A stretch of 64,000 bases of DNA from Paracoccus thiocyanatus (GCF_900156255.1 NZ_FTMK01000011.1:1-64000); one strand, 5' to 3'; shown: positions 45,152 to 54,642, counted from the first letter of the stretch. Notes: generated by a model from the sequence alone, not told the origin. Numbers and translations: made by a program.

Positions 45152-45318
45152 GCGGGACAGGTTTTTCGTAGCCGCTTTTGCCAGGGGTGGCAACGGTTTC
45201 GCCGGCGCAGCCGCGGCCGTTCCTGCGCGGCGCCAGACAGCCCGTGCAGCCGCCGCGGGAACATCGCGGCGCGCGGCCGGTTACTTGGCGCGCCAATCCG
45301 GCGCGGGAGGAATGTGAT

Positions 45319-45939
45319 ATGACGGCATCGTTGAAAATCCTGATCGCCAGCGTGACACTGGCGGCCACGGGCACCGCCTATGCCGATCGCGCCGCCGAGC
45401 TGGCGCGGCTGGAAGGCGGCATGTCCACGCCGACGACGACCGAGGGGATATCGAAAGACGGATCCCTGGCCCCGCTTGAGGGCGATGACGCGGCGGCGGG
45501 TTCGGCCGCAAGCAGCGCAGGCGCCGACAGCACCGCGGGGACGGACAGCAGCGCCACCGCGGGCAGCACCGCAACGCCCGACAGCGCCGCTGGGGCTGAC
45601 GGGACTACAGGGGCCGACGCCACCACGGGGACGGACGGGACCACAGGGGCTGACGCCACCGCGGGGACGGACGGCACCGCAGGGGCTGACGCAAACAAGA
45701 TCGCCAAGGATGGCAGCACCGCGCCGCTGGAAACCTCGGACAGCAATGTCACCGATCGGGCCATGTCGGGACAGGACGCACAGGCCCAGCAAGAGGGCCA
45801 GGCGACGGCGGCGGATCAAGCCCAGGCCGAAAGCGGCACCGACGACAAGGCCGCCGCCCTGAAGGAGGCGCGCGCAGCCTTGGAAAGCGGCGACGAGGCC
45901 GCCTGCATGGAAGCGGTGCAGCGGGCCACCGCCTCCTGA
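45319..45939 (+). CDS. Secreted low-complexity protein with Gly/Thr/Asp hexapeptide repeats
   Basis: The 206-residue product has a Sec signal peptide (about residues 1-22, ending TAYA). Residues 92-127 consist of six units of the pattern G-A/T-D-G/A-T-T/A. The repeat tract is flanked by two copies of a motif I-S/A-KDGS-L/T-APLE at residues 44-54 and 128-138. An acidic helical end (ALKEARAALESGDEAACMEA) carries the only cysteine. GGGAGGA precedes the ATG. Function is unknown; it should be exported to the periplasm or beyond. A good terminator follows. The repeats make length variation between strains likely. Confidence 0.8.
   Translation: MTASLKILIASVTLAATGTAYADRAAELARLEGGMSTPTTTEGISKDGSLAPLEGDDAAAGSAASSAGADSTAGTDSSATAGSTATPDSAAGADGTTGADATTGTDGTTGADATAGTDGTAGADANKIAKDGSTAPLETSDSNVTDRAMSGQDAQAQQEGQATAADQAQAESGTDDKAAALKEARAALESGDEAACMEAVQRATAS
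45592..45699 (+). repeat. Six in-frame 18-base tandem repeats
   Basis: Units start at 45592, 45610, 45628, 45646, 45664 and 45682, with alternating versions GGGGCTGACG... and GGGACGGACG..., so a 36-base higher-order period is also visible. They encode the Gly/Thr/Asp hexapeptides. Confidence 0.85.
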
Positions 45940-45972
45940 TCTTGCGCCGTCCCGCCAGGCGCCGAACATGCT

Positions 45973-46004
45973 CCGCCCCGGTCGATCCGGGGCGGCGAGT
46001 TTTT
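45973..46004 (+). terminator. Intrinsic terminator after the repeat-protein gene
   Basis: A 9-bp GC stem (45973-45981 with 45987-45995, loop TCGAT) is followed by GAGTTTTT. It lies 34 bases after the stop at 45939. Confidence 0.85.
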
Positions 46005-46139
46005 GCCACGGCGTTCCGCCGCCCCGCCGCAAGCACACCCCGGCGCGAGCAGGCCGGCGCCGCGTCTCACTAGATGGTGAAAGCCGGAACAAACGCGTGC
46101 CGCCGCGGTTTTCCCGACCACTCGAAAGGGAGTAGCACC

Positions 46140-46592
46140 ATGAAGAACACCGTTGCAGTTTCCGCCGCCGCCCTGATCCTTAGCGCCGGCGCAACCTTTG
46201 CCCAGACCACCATCGTGACCCAGCCCTCGGTCGAGACGACCGAGGTCCAGACCGATCCGCAGACCACCGGCAGCGGTGCGGTGGGCGGCGCCACCACCGG
46301 CGCAGTTGCCGGCGGCATCGTCGGCGGCCCGGTCGGGGCGGCCGTGGGCGGGCTGGCCGGCGCCGCGCTGGGGGATGCGACCGAAGACGCCATGACGCCC
46401 GAGACCCGCACCTATGTCATCGAACACCGGGTGGATTCGGTCACACTGGACAATGTGGCGGTCGACACCGTCGTCCCCGAGACCATCCAGTTGCAGCCGA
46501 TCCCCGACACCCAATACCAGTATGTCTATGTTGACGACCAGCCGGTGATCGTGGAGCCGCAGACGCGCAAGATCATCCATATCGTCGAATAG
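46140..46592 (+). CDS. Periplasmic DUF1236-type protein
   Basis: The 150-residue protein has a signal peptide (MKNTVAVSAAALILSAGATF, cleavage after AQ or nearby). A glycine-rich segment follows (GGATTGAVAGGIVGGPVGAA) that resembles a glycine-zipper membrane motif, and then a C-terminal DUF1236-like end (QPVIVEPQTRKIIHIVE). No enzyme motif is seen. Such proteins are common, uncharacterised envelope proteins in alphaproteobacteria. The ATG at 46140 follows AAAGGGAG. It stands alone between the repeat protein and the next small secreted protein. Confidence 0.82.
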   Translation: MKNTVAVSAAALILSAGATFAQTTIVTQPSVETTEVQTDPQTTGSGAVGGATTGAVAGGIVGGPVGAAVGGLAGAALGDATEDAMTPETRTYVIEHRVDSVTLDNVAVDTVVPETIQLQPIPDTQYQYVYVDDQPVIVEPQTRKIIHIVE

Positions 46593-46729
46593 GACGGCAT
46601 CGGGCGGGTCCTGCGCGGCCCGCCCAATACGCCGCCCGCCGGCGCCTTTTCGCCCAGGCATGGATTCGTGATCCACACCGCGTCGGCGCGCGGGCTATAT
46701 CCTTGGCCAAGACCCAGCCGGAGCATGAG

Positions 46730-47149
46730 ATGACATCCCCGTTGAAACTGACGACCGCCATTCTTGTCGCCCTGTTGGCCGCCGCGCCGGTCGCGGCGGA
46801 TCCGGGGCACGGCCACGGCAAGGGCCGCCACGCCGAACGGCAGGACGCGCGCGGCCCCGCCCACCCGCACCGCGTCCAGGCGCGCCATGTCGCGGACTGC
46901 CCGCCTGGGCTTGCCCGCAAGACGCCGCGCTGCGTCCCGCCGGGCCAGGCGCGCAAGCATTACGGCAAGCGCGTCGGCGACACGCTGCGCATCGGGGATT
47001 ACACCCGGATCCGCGACCTGGACCGCTATGATCTTAGGCCGCGCCAGGGCTGGAACTATTATCGGGACCAAGACCGCATCTATCGCGTGGACGGCACGAG
47101 CCGAAAGATCCTGGCCGTGCTGGACCTGATCGAGGCTTTCTCGCACTGA
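46730..47149 (+). CDS. Small secreted protein with His-rich N-terminus (RcnB-like or unknown)
   Basis: The 139-residue product has a signal peptide ending VAADPG. A His- and Arg-rich stretch (HGHGKGRHAERQDAR, HPHRVQARH) that could bind metal follows. Next come the motif DCPPGLARKTPRCVPPGQARK with two cysteines and an end RDQDRIYRVDGTSRKILAVL. The DCPPGLA...CVPPG pattern is found in small Rhodobacterales exported proteins, often poorly or wrongly annotated, and the end resembles RcnB-like proteins. Function is unknown. CGGAG precedes the ATG. It is separated from tRNA-Thr by 65 bases and convergent with it. Confidence 0.78.
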   Translation: MTSPLKLTTAILVALLAAAPVAADPGHGHGKGRHAERQDARGPAHPHRVQARHVADCPPGLARKTPRCVPPGQARKHYGKRVGDTLRIGDYTRIRDLDRYDLRPRQGWNYYRDQDRIYRVDGTSRKILAVLDLIEAFSH

Positions 47150-47214
47150 GCCTTGGGCGGATAGCCCGGCGGGCCGGCGCGCAAGGTCGGCAGATGGGGC
47201 TTGGAGCGGGAAGA

Positions 47215-47290
47215 TGGTGCCGGTTGCAGGAATCGAACCCGCGACCTTCTGATTACAAATCAGCTGCTCTACCAGCTGAGCTAAACCGGC
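47215..47290 (-). tRNA. tRNA-Thr, anticodon TGT
   Basis: The minus strand reads a 76-base tRNA: acceptor GCCGGTT pairing with AACCGGC, D-arm GCTCAGCTGGTAGAGC, anticodon loop TTTGTAA (anticodon TGT, reads ACA), T-arm with TTCGATTC and an encoded CCA end at 47215-47217. It lies between convergent neighbours and has no other tRNA beside it. Confidence 0.96.
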
Positions 47291-47334
47291 ATCCCGGCAT
47301 TTCCGATAGCGCCTGGCGGCCGCAGGCGCAAGGT

Positions 47335-48960
47335 CTAGCGCATCCAGCACAGCCAGCGGAAATCATGCGCCTCAAGCGCGACCGACAGCCGCCCGTCGCG
47401 CGGCGCGTCGGTGCCTTGGCCCAGCAGCGCCTGCGGGGCCTCATCCGTGCCCAGGCCGTTCAGCGGAACCTCGGCCCGCGCCGGCTTGCCCGACAGGTTG
47501 TGCAGGGCCAGGATGTCTTGTTCGGGCGTTCGCCAGCCCAGGGCCAGGACCGTATCCGGCCCGCATTCAAGGATATGGCAATCGCGCTGTCCGACCTGAA
47601 GATGCTGGTGGCGCAGCACCGTCAGCCGGCGCAGATGCTCCAGCAGGGAACCAGGCTTGCCGTCCTGCGCCGCGACATTGACCTGGGCCAGGCCAAAGGG
47701 GCCCTGGTCGATCATGGGCTGGACCAGCCGCGCCTTGGGGGCGGCGGAAAAGCCGCCATTGCGGCCCGCGGTCCATTGCATCGGCGCGCGCACCGAATTG
47801 CGGCCGTCGGCCCCCAGATCCTCGCCCATGCCGATCTCGTCGCCATAGCAGACGACCGGCGCGCCCGGCAGGGCGAAAAGCAGGCTGTAGGCCATCTTCA
47901 GCCGCGCCGCGCCGCCCAGCATCGGCGCCAGCCGCCGCCGGATCCCGCGGCCATAGATGCGCATCTTGTCCTGCGGGGCGAACAGGTCCAGCACCCGGTC
48001 CCTTTGCTGCTGGTCCAGCCGCTCCAGGTCCGCCTCGTCCAGGTTGCGCAGGAAATTGGCCCATTGGCCATTCTCGGGCGCCGGGGGCAGGCGCGACAGC
48101 GCCTCGCGGATCGGCAGGGCGCTTTCGGTGGCAAGCGCCAGCATCAGGTAATTGTTCAGGAAAAAGTTGAACATCATGTTCAACTGCTCGCCATCGAAAA
48201 AGCTGGCAAGCTTGCCCTCGTCCTCGTCCACCTCGCCCAGGACCATGGCGTCGGGCTTTTGGCGGGTGATATGGGCGTAAAGCTCTCGCAGGACCGTGTG
48301 CGCGGCATCGCCCTTTCCGGCCGGGTCCAGCGGATCCTCGACCAGATGCGAGGCGGCATCGACGCGAAAGCCGGCGATGCCGAAGCTTAGCCAGAAATTC
48401 GCCACCCGCTTCAATTCGTCCAGCACCCGCGGGTTGCGGTGGTTCAGCGTCGGCTGGAAATGGTAGAAGCGGTGATAGTAATAAGCCCGCGCGGTGTCGT
48501 CAAAGGTCCAGACGCTGTCCTCCTGTCCGGGGAACATCGTGCCCTGGCCGGGGGCGGGCTTGGGCGGCTGGTCGCTCCAGACGTAATAGTCGCGATAGGC
48601 CGAGTGGCTTCCCTGCCGCGCCGCCTGGAACCAGGGATGCCCCGACGAGGTGTGCTGCGCCACCAGGTCCAGCACCACCCGGATGCCCTGTTCGCCGGCG
48701 CGGTGGACGAATTCCTGGAACTCGGACAGCCGGCCGCATTTGGCGGCGACCCGATAATAATCGGTGATGTCATAGCCGTTGTCGCGGTCGGTCGAGGGGT
48801 AAAAGGGCAGCAGCCAGACGCAGTTGAACCCCAGGCTGGAAAGATAGGGCAGCTTGGCGCAAAGCCCGGCGAAATCGCCCACGCCATCCTTGTCGGAATC
48901 ACAGAAGCGTTCCACGTCCACGCCATAGATGACGGCATGCTTCCACCATTGGTCCTGCAC
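47335..48960 (-). CDS. GH13 alpha-amylase/trehalose-synthase-like enzyme with altered region IV
   Basis: The 541-residue protein is a glycoside hydrolase family 13 barrel related to trehalose synthase (WWKHAVIYGVDVERFCDSDK, then GVGDFAGLCAKLPYLSSLG and WLLPFYPSTDRDNGYDITDY). Region I is DLVAQHTS, where N is replaced by Q. Region II is GFRVDAASH with the nucleophile Asp, and region III is LGEVDED with the acid Glu. In region IV the usual NHD is NLD, so the transition-state histidine is replaced by Leu. A C-terminal beta domain follows. The likely start is GTG 48960 with AGGCAG upstream. It is divergent from the ASRT-like gene. The substrate is unknown; a specialised maltosyl or sucrose-type activity is possible. 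Confidence 0.86.
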   Translation of the reverse strand: MQDQWWKHAVIYGVDVERFCDSDKDGVGDFAGLCAKLPYLSSLGFNCVWLLPFYPSTDRDNGYDITDYYRVAAKCGRLSEFQEFVHRAGEQGIRVVLDLVAQHTSSGHPWFQAARQGSHSAYRDYYVWSDQPPKPAPGQGTMFPGQEDSVWTFDDTARAYYYHRFYHFQPTLNHRNPRVLDELKRVANFWLSFGIAGFRVDAASHLVEDPLDPAGKGDAAHTVLRELYAHITRQKPDAMVLGEVDEDEGKLASFFDGEQLNMMFNFFLNNYLMLALATESALPIREALSRLPPAPENGQWANFLRNLDEADLERLDQQQRDRVLDLFAPQDKMRIYGRGIRRRLAPMLGGAARLKMAYSLLFALPGAPVVCYGDEIGMGEDLGADGRNSVRAPMQWTAGRNGGFSAAPKARLVQPMIDQGPFGLAQVNVAAQDGKPGSLLEHLRRLTVLRHQHLQVGQRDCHILECGPDTVLALGWRTPEQDILALHNLSGKPARAEVPLNGLGTDEAPQALLGQGTDAPRDGRLSVALEAHDFRWLCWMR

Positions 48961-49045
48961 GATCTGCCTCGCTTGCCTGTCGCAACCGTCCGGGAACAAA
49001 GGAAAGCCCTGCGCGGTTCCTGACCCACAGCACAAGGAGACCGAC

Positions 49046-49420
49046 ATGCCTGCGATCGGAAAAAGGATCTGGGCCATTGCCGAAGGCTATATCCCCTCGG
49101 CCAGCCATGGTCCGGCGCCGGAATTGACCAGCCACGAGGCGGCCTGTCTGCTGAACTGCGCCGAGGCGCCGGCGCAGGTCGAACTGACGGTCTATTTCAC
49201 CGACCGCGACCCGGCAGGCCCCTACCGCGTCGAGGTGCCCGCCCGCCGCACCCTGCATCTGCGCATGAACGATCTGGCCGACCCCGAGCCGATCCCGCGC
49301 GATACCCCCTATGCCTGCGTCATCCGCGCGGACCGGCCGATCGTGGTGCAGCACACCCGCCTTGACAGCCGGCAGGCCGAGAACGCGCTGATGACCACCA
49401 TCGCCTATGCCGAGGGCTAG
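49046..49420 (+). CDS. Sensory-rhodopsin-transducer-like protein (ASRT family)
   Basis: The 124-residue protein matches the family of the Anabaena sensory rhodopsin transducer (IGKRIWAIAEGYIPSASHGP, TSHEAACLLNCAEAPAQVEL, YFTDRDPAGPYRVEVPAR and VVQHTRLDSRQAENALMTT). It has a beta-sandwich pattern and no signal. In Anabaena the partner is a photoreceptor, but there is no rhodopsin gene in this window. Relatives lacking rhodopsin often sit near carbohydrate genes, and the fold suggests sugar or small-ligand binding (known of the family; function here is inference). ACAAGGAG precedes the ATG. It is divergent from the GH13 gene across 85 bases and followed by the LLM gene after 4 bases. Confidence 0.86.
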   Translation: MPAIGKRIWAIAEGYIPSASHGPAPELTSHEAACLLNCAEAPAQVELTVYFTDRDPAGPYRVEVPARRTLHLRMNDLADPEPIPRDTPYACVIRADRPIVVQHTRLDSRQAENALMTTIAYAEG

Positions 49421-49424
49421 GCGG

Positions 49425-50417
49425 ATGGCAGTCATCGGCTATCATGCCTCGCACGAGCAATTCGCCCCTTCGGAACTGCTGGAGCTGGTCGGACAGGCCG
49501 AAGCGGCGGGTTTCGCGGCAGCCATGTCCTCGGACCACCTGGCGCCCTGGGGCGAAAAGCAGGGGCAATCGGGCTTTGCCTGGTCCTGGCTTGGCGCGGC
49601 GATGCAGGCGACCCGCCTGCCCTTCGGCGTCGTCACCACGCCCATCGGGCTGCGCTATCATCCGCTGCTTGTCGCGCAAGCCGCCGCCACGCTGGCACAG
49701 ATGTATCCCGGCCGGCTAGCCGTCATCCTGGGCAGCGGCGAGGCCCTGAACGAGCGCCCCTTTGGCGCCGGCTGGCCGGGAAAACAGGAACGCACGGCCC
49801 GGCTGGAGGAAGGGGTGGGCATCATCCAGGCGCTGCTGGACGGGCAGGAAGTCACGTCCAGCGGCTTTCACAAGCTTGAGGCGGCGCGGCTTTACAGCCT
49901 GCCCGACCAGGCGCCCGCGCTTTTCGCCGCCGCGCTGACGCCGGAAACCGCCCGTCGCGCCGGGGGCTGGGCTGCGGGGCTTGCCACGATCAACATGCCG
50001 CGCGACCGGCTGCGCGCCGTGATCGACGCCTTTCGCGACGCGGCCGGCGAGGCGCGGCCGGTGCATGTGCAGGTGCATCTGTCCTATGCCGCAAGCCAGG
50101 CCGAGGCCGAACACAACGCGGTGGAGCAATGGCGCACCAATGCGCTGCCCGGCTCGGTCGCGGCCGAGCTTTGCTCTCCGGCCATGTTCGACGCGGCGAC
50201 CGGGCACATGGAGGTCAAGGACCTGGCCTCCAGCGTGCTGATTTCCTCTGATCCGTCCCGGCATGGCGAATGGCTGCACCAGATGGCGGCGCTGGGGGTA
50301 GAGCGGCTGCTGCTGCACAATGTCGGGCGCAATCAGCGCGCGTTCATCGACATCTTCGGCCGGCAGGTGCTGCCGCAATTGCAGTCCGATCCGGGACAGG
50401 CAGCGGCCCCGGCCTGA
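49425..50417 (+). CDS. Luciferase-like (LLM class) flavin-dependent oxidoreductase
   Basis: The 330-residue protein is a bacterial-luciferase-like TIM barrel (SDHLAPWGEKQGQSGFAWSW, LPFGVVTTPIGLRYHPLLVA, GRLAVILGSGEALNERPFG). I associate it with a TIGR03885-like branch that uses FMN rather than F420, often near alpha-amylase-type genes. No substrate is known. It starts 4 bases after the ASRT-like gene and GAGGG precedes the ATG, so the two are an operon. The close physical link with GH13 suggests a joint role in a carbohydrate or osmolyte pathway; this is inference. Confidence 0.84.
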   Translation: MAVIGYHASHEQFAPSELLELVGQAEAAGFAAAMSSDHLAPWGEKQGQSGFAWSWLGAAMQATRLPFGVVTTPIGLRYHPLLVAQAAATLAQMYPGRLAVILGSGEALNERPFGAGWPGKQERTARLEEGVGIIQALLDGQEVTSSGFHKLEAARLYSLPDQAPALFAAALTPETARRAGGWAAGLATINMPRDRLRAVIDAFRDAAGEARPVHVQVHLSYAASQAEAEHNAVEQWRTNALPGSVAAELCSPAMFDAATGHMEVKDLASSVLISSDPSRHGEWLHQMAALGVERLLLHNVGRNQRAFIDIFGRQVLPQLQSDPGQAAAPA

Positions 50418-50521
50418 TCCGCGGGGCGGACCCATCGGCCGCGGCGGGTTCCGGTCCGCGCCGGGCAGCCGGCCAACCCGTCACCCAGGCCGCCGGGACC
50501 GAGTGCAACGCGCCCCGCCGG

Positions 50522-51487
<966 letters not shown>

Positions 51488-51570
51488 TGTCGTCTCCCTG
51501 GCAGAACGGCCCTTATCTGGGAACTCGGGACCGAAAAAGAAAGGGGTGCCGGGCACTTCCGCCCGCGCGC

Positions 51571-52767
51571 CTAGCCCAGCGAGCGGCGGAAGTCGGCGAT
51601 CAGGTCGCCCGCATCCTCCAGCCCGATCGACAGCCGCAACAGGCCGGAGGTGATGCCCAGCTTGGCGCGCACCTCTTCGGAAAGGCGCTGATGCGTGGTG
51701 GTCGCCGGGTGGGTGACGATGGATTTCGCATCGCCCAGGTTGTTCGATATCTGAAAGATGCGCATCCGGTTCATTGCCGCAAATGCCGCCTGCTTGGAGC
51801 CCAGGTCGACCGCGACCATGGTGCCGCCCCCGCCCATCTGCCGCTGCGCCAGGTCATGCTGCGGATGGTGGGGCAGGCCCGGATAGATCACGCGGACCAG
51901 CCCCGGCTGGCCGTGCAGCGCGGTGGCGACTTGCAGCGCGGCCTGGGCCTGGGCGCGGACCCGCAGTTCCATCGTCGCCAGCCCGTTCAGCATCATCCAG
52001 GCGTTGAAGGGGCTGATCGCGCCGCCGGTGTGTTTCAGATAGGGCTCGGCCTGCTGGCGCACAAAGGCGCGGCTGCCGCAGATCACCCCGCCCAGGCAGC
52101 GGCCCGATCCGTCGATATGCTTGGTTGCCGAATAGACCACCACATCGGCGCCCTGCTGGACCGCGCGGGAAAAGACCGGGGTGGCAAAGACATTGTCCAC
52201 CACCACCAGCGCGCCCACGGCACGGGCCAGTTCGGCGACGCCGGCGATGTCCACCACTTCCAGCGCGGGGTTCGACACCGATTCGAAGAACACCGCGCGG
52301 GTATCGGGCCGGATCGCGGCGCGCCATTGGTCCAGATCGGTGCCGTCGACATAAGTGACCTCGACCCCGAAGCGGGCCAGCAGGTCCAGCACATAAAGGC
52401 ACGATCCGAACAGCGCCCGCGACGACACGATATGATCGCCCGGCTTGGCAAAGCACATCAGCGCGCCATTGACCGCCGCCATGCCGCTGGCGGTGGCGAA
52501 AGCGTCCTCGGTCCCCTCCAGGTCGGCCATGCGATCCTCGAACATGCGCGAGGTGGGGTTGCCGTAGCGGGCATAGATGAATTCGTCCGGGCCGGCGTTC
52601 AGAAAGCGCGCTTCGGCCTGTTCGGCGCTGTCATAGGAAAAGCCCTGGGTCATGAACAGGGCCTCGGCCATCTCGCCATACTGGCTGCGGCGGATGCCGT
52701 GATGGACGGCGCGCGTGCGCGGATGCAGCGACGGGTTCAATTCCTGTGGCGTCGAGTCCTGCGACAT
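51571..52767 (-). CDS. metZ: MetZ, O-succinylhomoserine sulfhydrylase
   Basis: MetZ makes homocysteine from O-succinylhomoserine and sulfide with pyridoxal phosphate. The 398-residue protein is of the Cys/Met metabolism PLP family: DEFIYARYGNPTSRMFEDRM near residue 65, ALVVVDNVFATPVFSRAVQQ near 190 and the PLP lysine in VVYSATKHIDGSGR near 210. The ATG at 52767 follows GCAGGAGC. Other family members such as cystathionine gamma-synthase are possible, but the QGFSYDSAEQAEARF region fits MetZ. No SAM-type riboswitch was recognised in the 75-base gap to yciB. Confidence 0.9.
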   Translation of the reverse strand: MSQDSTPQELNPSLHPRTRAVHHGIRRSQYGEMAEALFMTQGFSYDSAEQAEARFLNAGPDEFIYARYGNPTSRMFEDRMADLEGTEDAFATASGMAAVNGALMCFAKPGDHIVSSRALFGSCLYVLDLLARFGVEVTYVDGTDLDQWRAAIRPDTRAVFFESVSNPALEVVDIAGVAELARAVGALVVVDNVFATPVFSRAVQQGADVVVYSATKHIDGSGRCLGGVICGSRAFVRQQAEPYLKHTGGAISPFNAWMMLNGLATMELRVRAQAQAALQVATALHGQPGLVRVIYPGLPHHPQHDLAQRQMGGGGTMVAVDLGSKQAAFAAMNRMRIFQISNNLGDAKSIVTHPATTTHQRLSEEVRAKLGITSGLLRLSIGLEDAGDLIADFRRSLG

Positions 52768-52842
52768 GGGCTTGCTCCTGCTGGTCGAGGTTCCGGTTAC
52801 TCCCCCAGGGCGCGCCATGCAAGCGAACCATACCAGCCGGGG

Positions 52843-53448
52843 CTATTGGCCGTCGCGCGGCTGGGCGTGCCGTTCGAACAGCCGGGCATTGGCGACAAAG
52901 AACACCACCATGATCGCCGGCAGGCCAAAGGTCTTGAAATTGACCCAGACGGTTTCCGACATCAGCCGCCAGACCGCCTCGTTGGCGGCCGCAAGGCCCA
53001 GGAACAACAGCGCCATGCGCAGGGTCAGGATCCGCCAGCCCTGGGCGTTCATCGGCAGCGCCTCGGCCATCACCAGTTCCAGCCAGTTGCGACGCAGCGC
53101 CAGGCTGACCCCCAGAAGCGCCGAAAAGATCAGGTAGATGATCGTCGGCTTCATCTTGAAGAATCTGGGGTCGTTCAGCCAGATGGACAGCCCGCCGAAC
53201 ACCACGACCAGCACCAGCGTGGCGATCTGCATCGGCGAAAGCCGGCCGGTCAGGCGCCACAGGGCCAGGGTGCTGAGCGCCAGCACCGGCACGAAGGCCA
53301 GCGTCGCCAGGATGAAGCCGGAATAGTCGCGGCCGCCCAGGCTGACCACCTGGTCGCGATAGCGCATGAAGACCAGGAAGAACAGGATCAGCGGCCCCAA
53401 TTCCAGCCCGGACTTGAGCCAGGGATTGATCTTGCGCGGTTCGGTCAA
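52843..53448 (-). CDS. yciB: YciB/IspZ-family inner-membrane protein (septation protein A)
   Basis: YciB is a small inner-membrane protein that interacts with cell elongation and division machinery. The 201-residue protein has about five membrane helices and the family residues NPWLKSGLELGPLILFFLVF near the start and NDPRFFKMKPTIIYLIFSAL near residue 95. It later has NEAVWRLMSETVWVNFKTFG. A TTG start at 53448 is preferred because AGGAG lies seven bases upstream; the only ATG is 84 bases earlier and would add a low-complexity tail. It lies between metZ and the DUF1223 gene. Confidence 0.87.
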   Translation of the reverse strand: MTEPRKINPWLKSGLELGPLILFFLVFMRYRDQVVSLGGRDYSGFILATLAFVPVLALSTLALWRLTGRLSPMQIATLVLVVVFGGLSIWLNDPRFFKMKPTIIYLIFSALLGVSLALRRNWLELVMAEALPMNAQGWRILTLRMALLFLGLAAANEAVWRLMSETVWVNFKTFGLPAIMVVFFVANARLFERHAQPRDGQ

Positions 53449-53541
53449 GGCGGGGCTCCTGTCTGCGGCGGTATTTGCGGGCGGTATCTGCGGGGCTGCC
53501 GGCGTTTTGCCCCGGCTGGCGCGGCGGCGCAAGCGCCGGGT

Positions 53542-54642
53542 TCAGTCCAGCCGGACCGCCGCCAGGATCGGGCCGCTGGCCGAGCGCGGGTCGCCCCGGC
53601 CCAGTTCTTGCGCCAGGATGGCATGGCGGGTATCGCCGGGAAAGGCGGCGCTGTCCTGGCCGTCCTGGCGGACGGTCATGCGCAGGGGCGTGCGCCCGTC
53701 CCATTCGGCGATACGCTCGGCCGCCAGCACGACATTGCGGTATTCCATGGCGATGCCGCGATTCTCGCCCGCCTTGATCGCCACCCGGCGCTGCGGCGCA
53801 TAGCGCACCAGCAGGATCGCCACCCGGTCGGCGATGGCGCCGCGCGGCGTCAGCTCGATGCGGTAGCCCTCTTTGGTCTGGCTGGACGAGACCATGACCA
53901 TGGCCGGCCGCGCCATCTGGGTCTGCAACAACCCCATCAGTTCGGCCGGGCGCAGGGCGATCAGCGTATCGGTGCCGCCGACGACGATCTGCGGCGTATA
54001 GATGGCCCGTTCGCCGGCCTCGCGGGCATAGGCCTGTTGCCGGCGGGTGAATTCGGGCCGGGCAAACCCATCGGCCCAGCCCAGGTAATCCCAGTAATCG
54101 ACATGCCAGGACAGCGCCAACACGTCCTTGCGATCCGCCAGGTCGGCCAGCATCTCGTCGGCCGGCGGGCAGGAAGAACAGCCCTGCGAGGTGAAAAGCT
54201 CGACCACCACCGGCGGATGGCCGACCGGCCCGATCATCCGGGCGCGCGGCTGCGCCTCGGCAAAGGAAACCGACGGGGCGGCGGGCACGCCGCCGTCCAG
54301 GGCGGACGGCATGCTTTCGACCGCAAAGCCGGGCGCGCCCTCGGGCGCCTCGATCAGCCCGATGACGCCGTCATCCTCGACCTCGAACGCGTCGGGCTGG
54401 AATATCGGCGCCTCCTCGGCCGCGACCGCGTCGGGAACAAAGCCGGGCGCCGCGGCAGCCGGGGCGGCTGGGGCCGGAACCTGTGCGGCGGGCGATCCGG
54501 CGGCAGCCGGGCCTGCGTCCTGCGCCAGGGCCGGCGCGGCAAATCCGCCCAGACAGGTCCACAGCGCAACGGTCATCGCCCGCAGGACCATCGCCTTTGC
54601 CCCCGGCCCCCGCTTGGTCCTATTGTCGCGCCTTGTCGCCAT
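53542..54642 (-). CDS. DUF1223 secreted thioredoxin-like protein
   Basis: The 366-residue protein has a signal segment (ALWTCLGGFAAPALAQDAG near residues 26-44), then about 90 residues of Pro/Ala-rich linker. The DUF1223 domain follows with its CxxC in VELFTSQGCSSCPPADEML near residue 155, WHVDYWDYLGWADGFARPEF, and YTPQIVVGGTD. This thioredoxin-like fold suggests a periplasmic redox or folding role; function is not established. The start at 54642 is kept, but the ATG at 54591 would give a more typical signal peptide. It is divergent from acnA. Confidence 0.85.
   Translation of the reverse strand: MATRRDNRTKRGPGAKAMVLRAMTVALWTCLGGFAAPALAQDAGPAAAGSPAAQVPAPAAPAAAAPGFVPDAVAAEEAPIFQPDAFEVEDDGVIGLIEAPEGAPGFAVESMPSALDGGVPAAPSVSFAEAQPRARMIGPVGHPPVVVELFTSQGCSSCPPADEMLADLADRKDVLALSWHVDYWDYLGWADGFARPEFTRRQQAYAREAGERAIYTPQIVVGGTDTLIALRPAELMGLLQTQMARPAMVMVSSSQTKEGYRIELTPRGAIADRVAILLVRYAPQRRVAIKAGENRGIAMEYRNVVLAAERIAEWDGRTPLRMTVRQDGQDSAAFPGDTRHAILAQELGRGDPRSASGPILAAVRLD

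Noticed and set aside
45031..46092. 353-codon minus-strand frame opposite the repeat-protein gene
   Set aside because: The plus-strand gene has a signal peptide, ribosome site and terminator; the minus frame is a low-complexity product of the same repeats.
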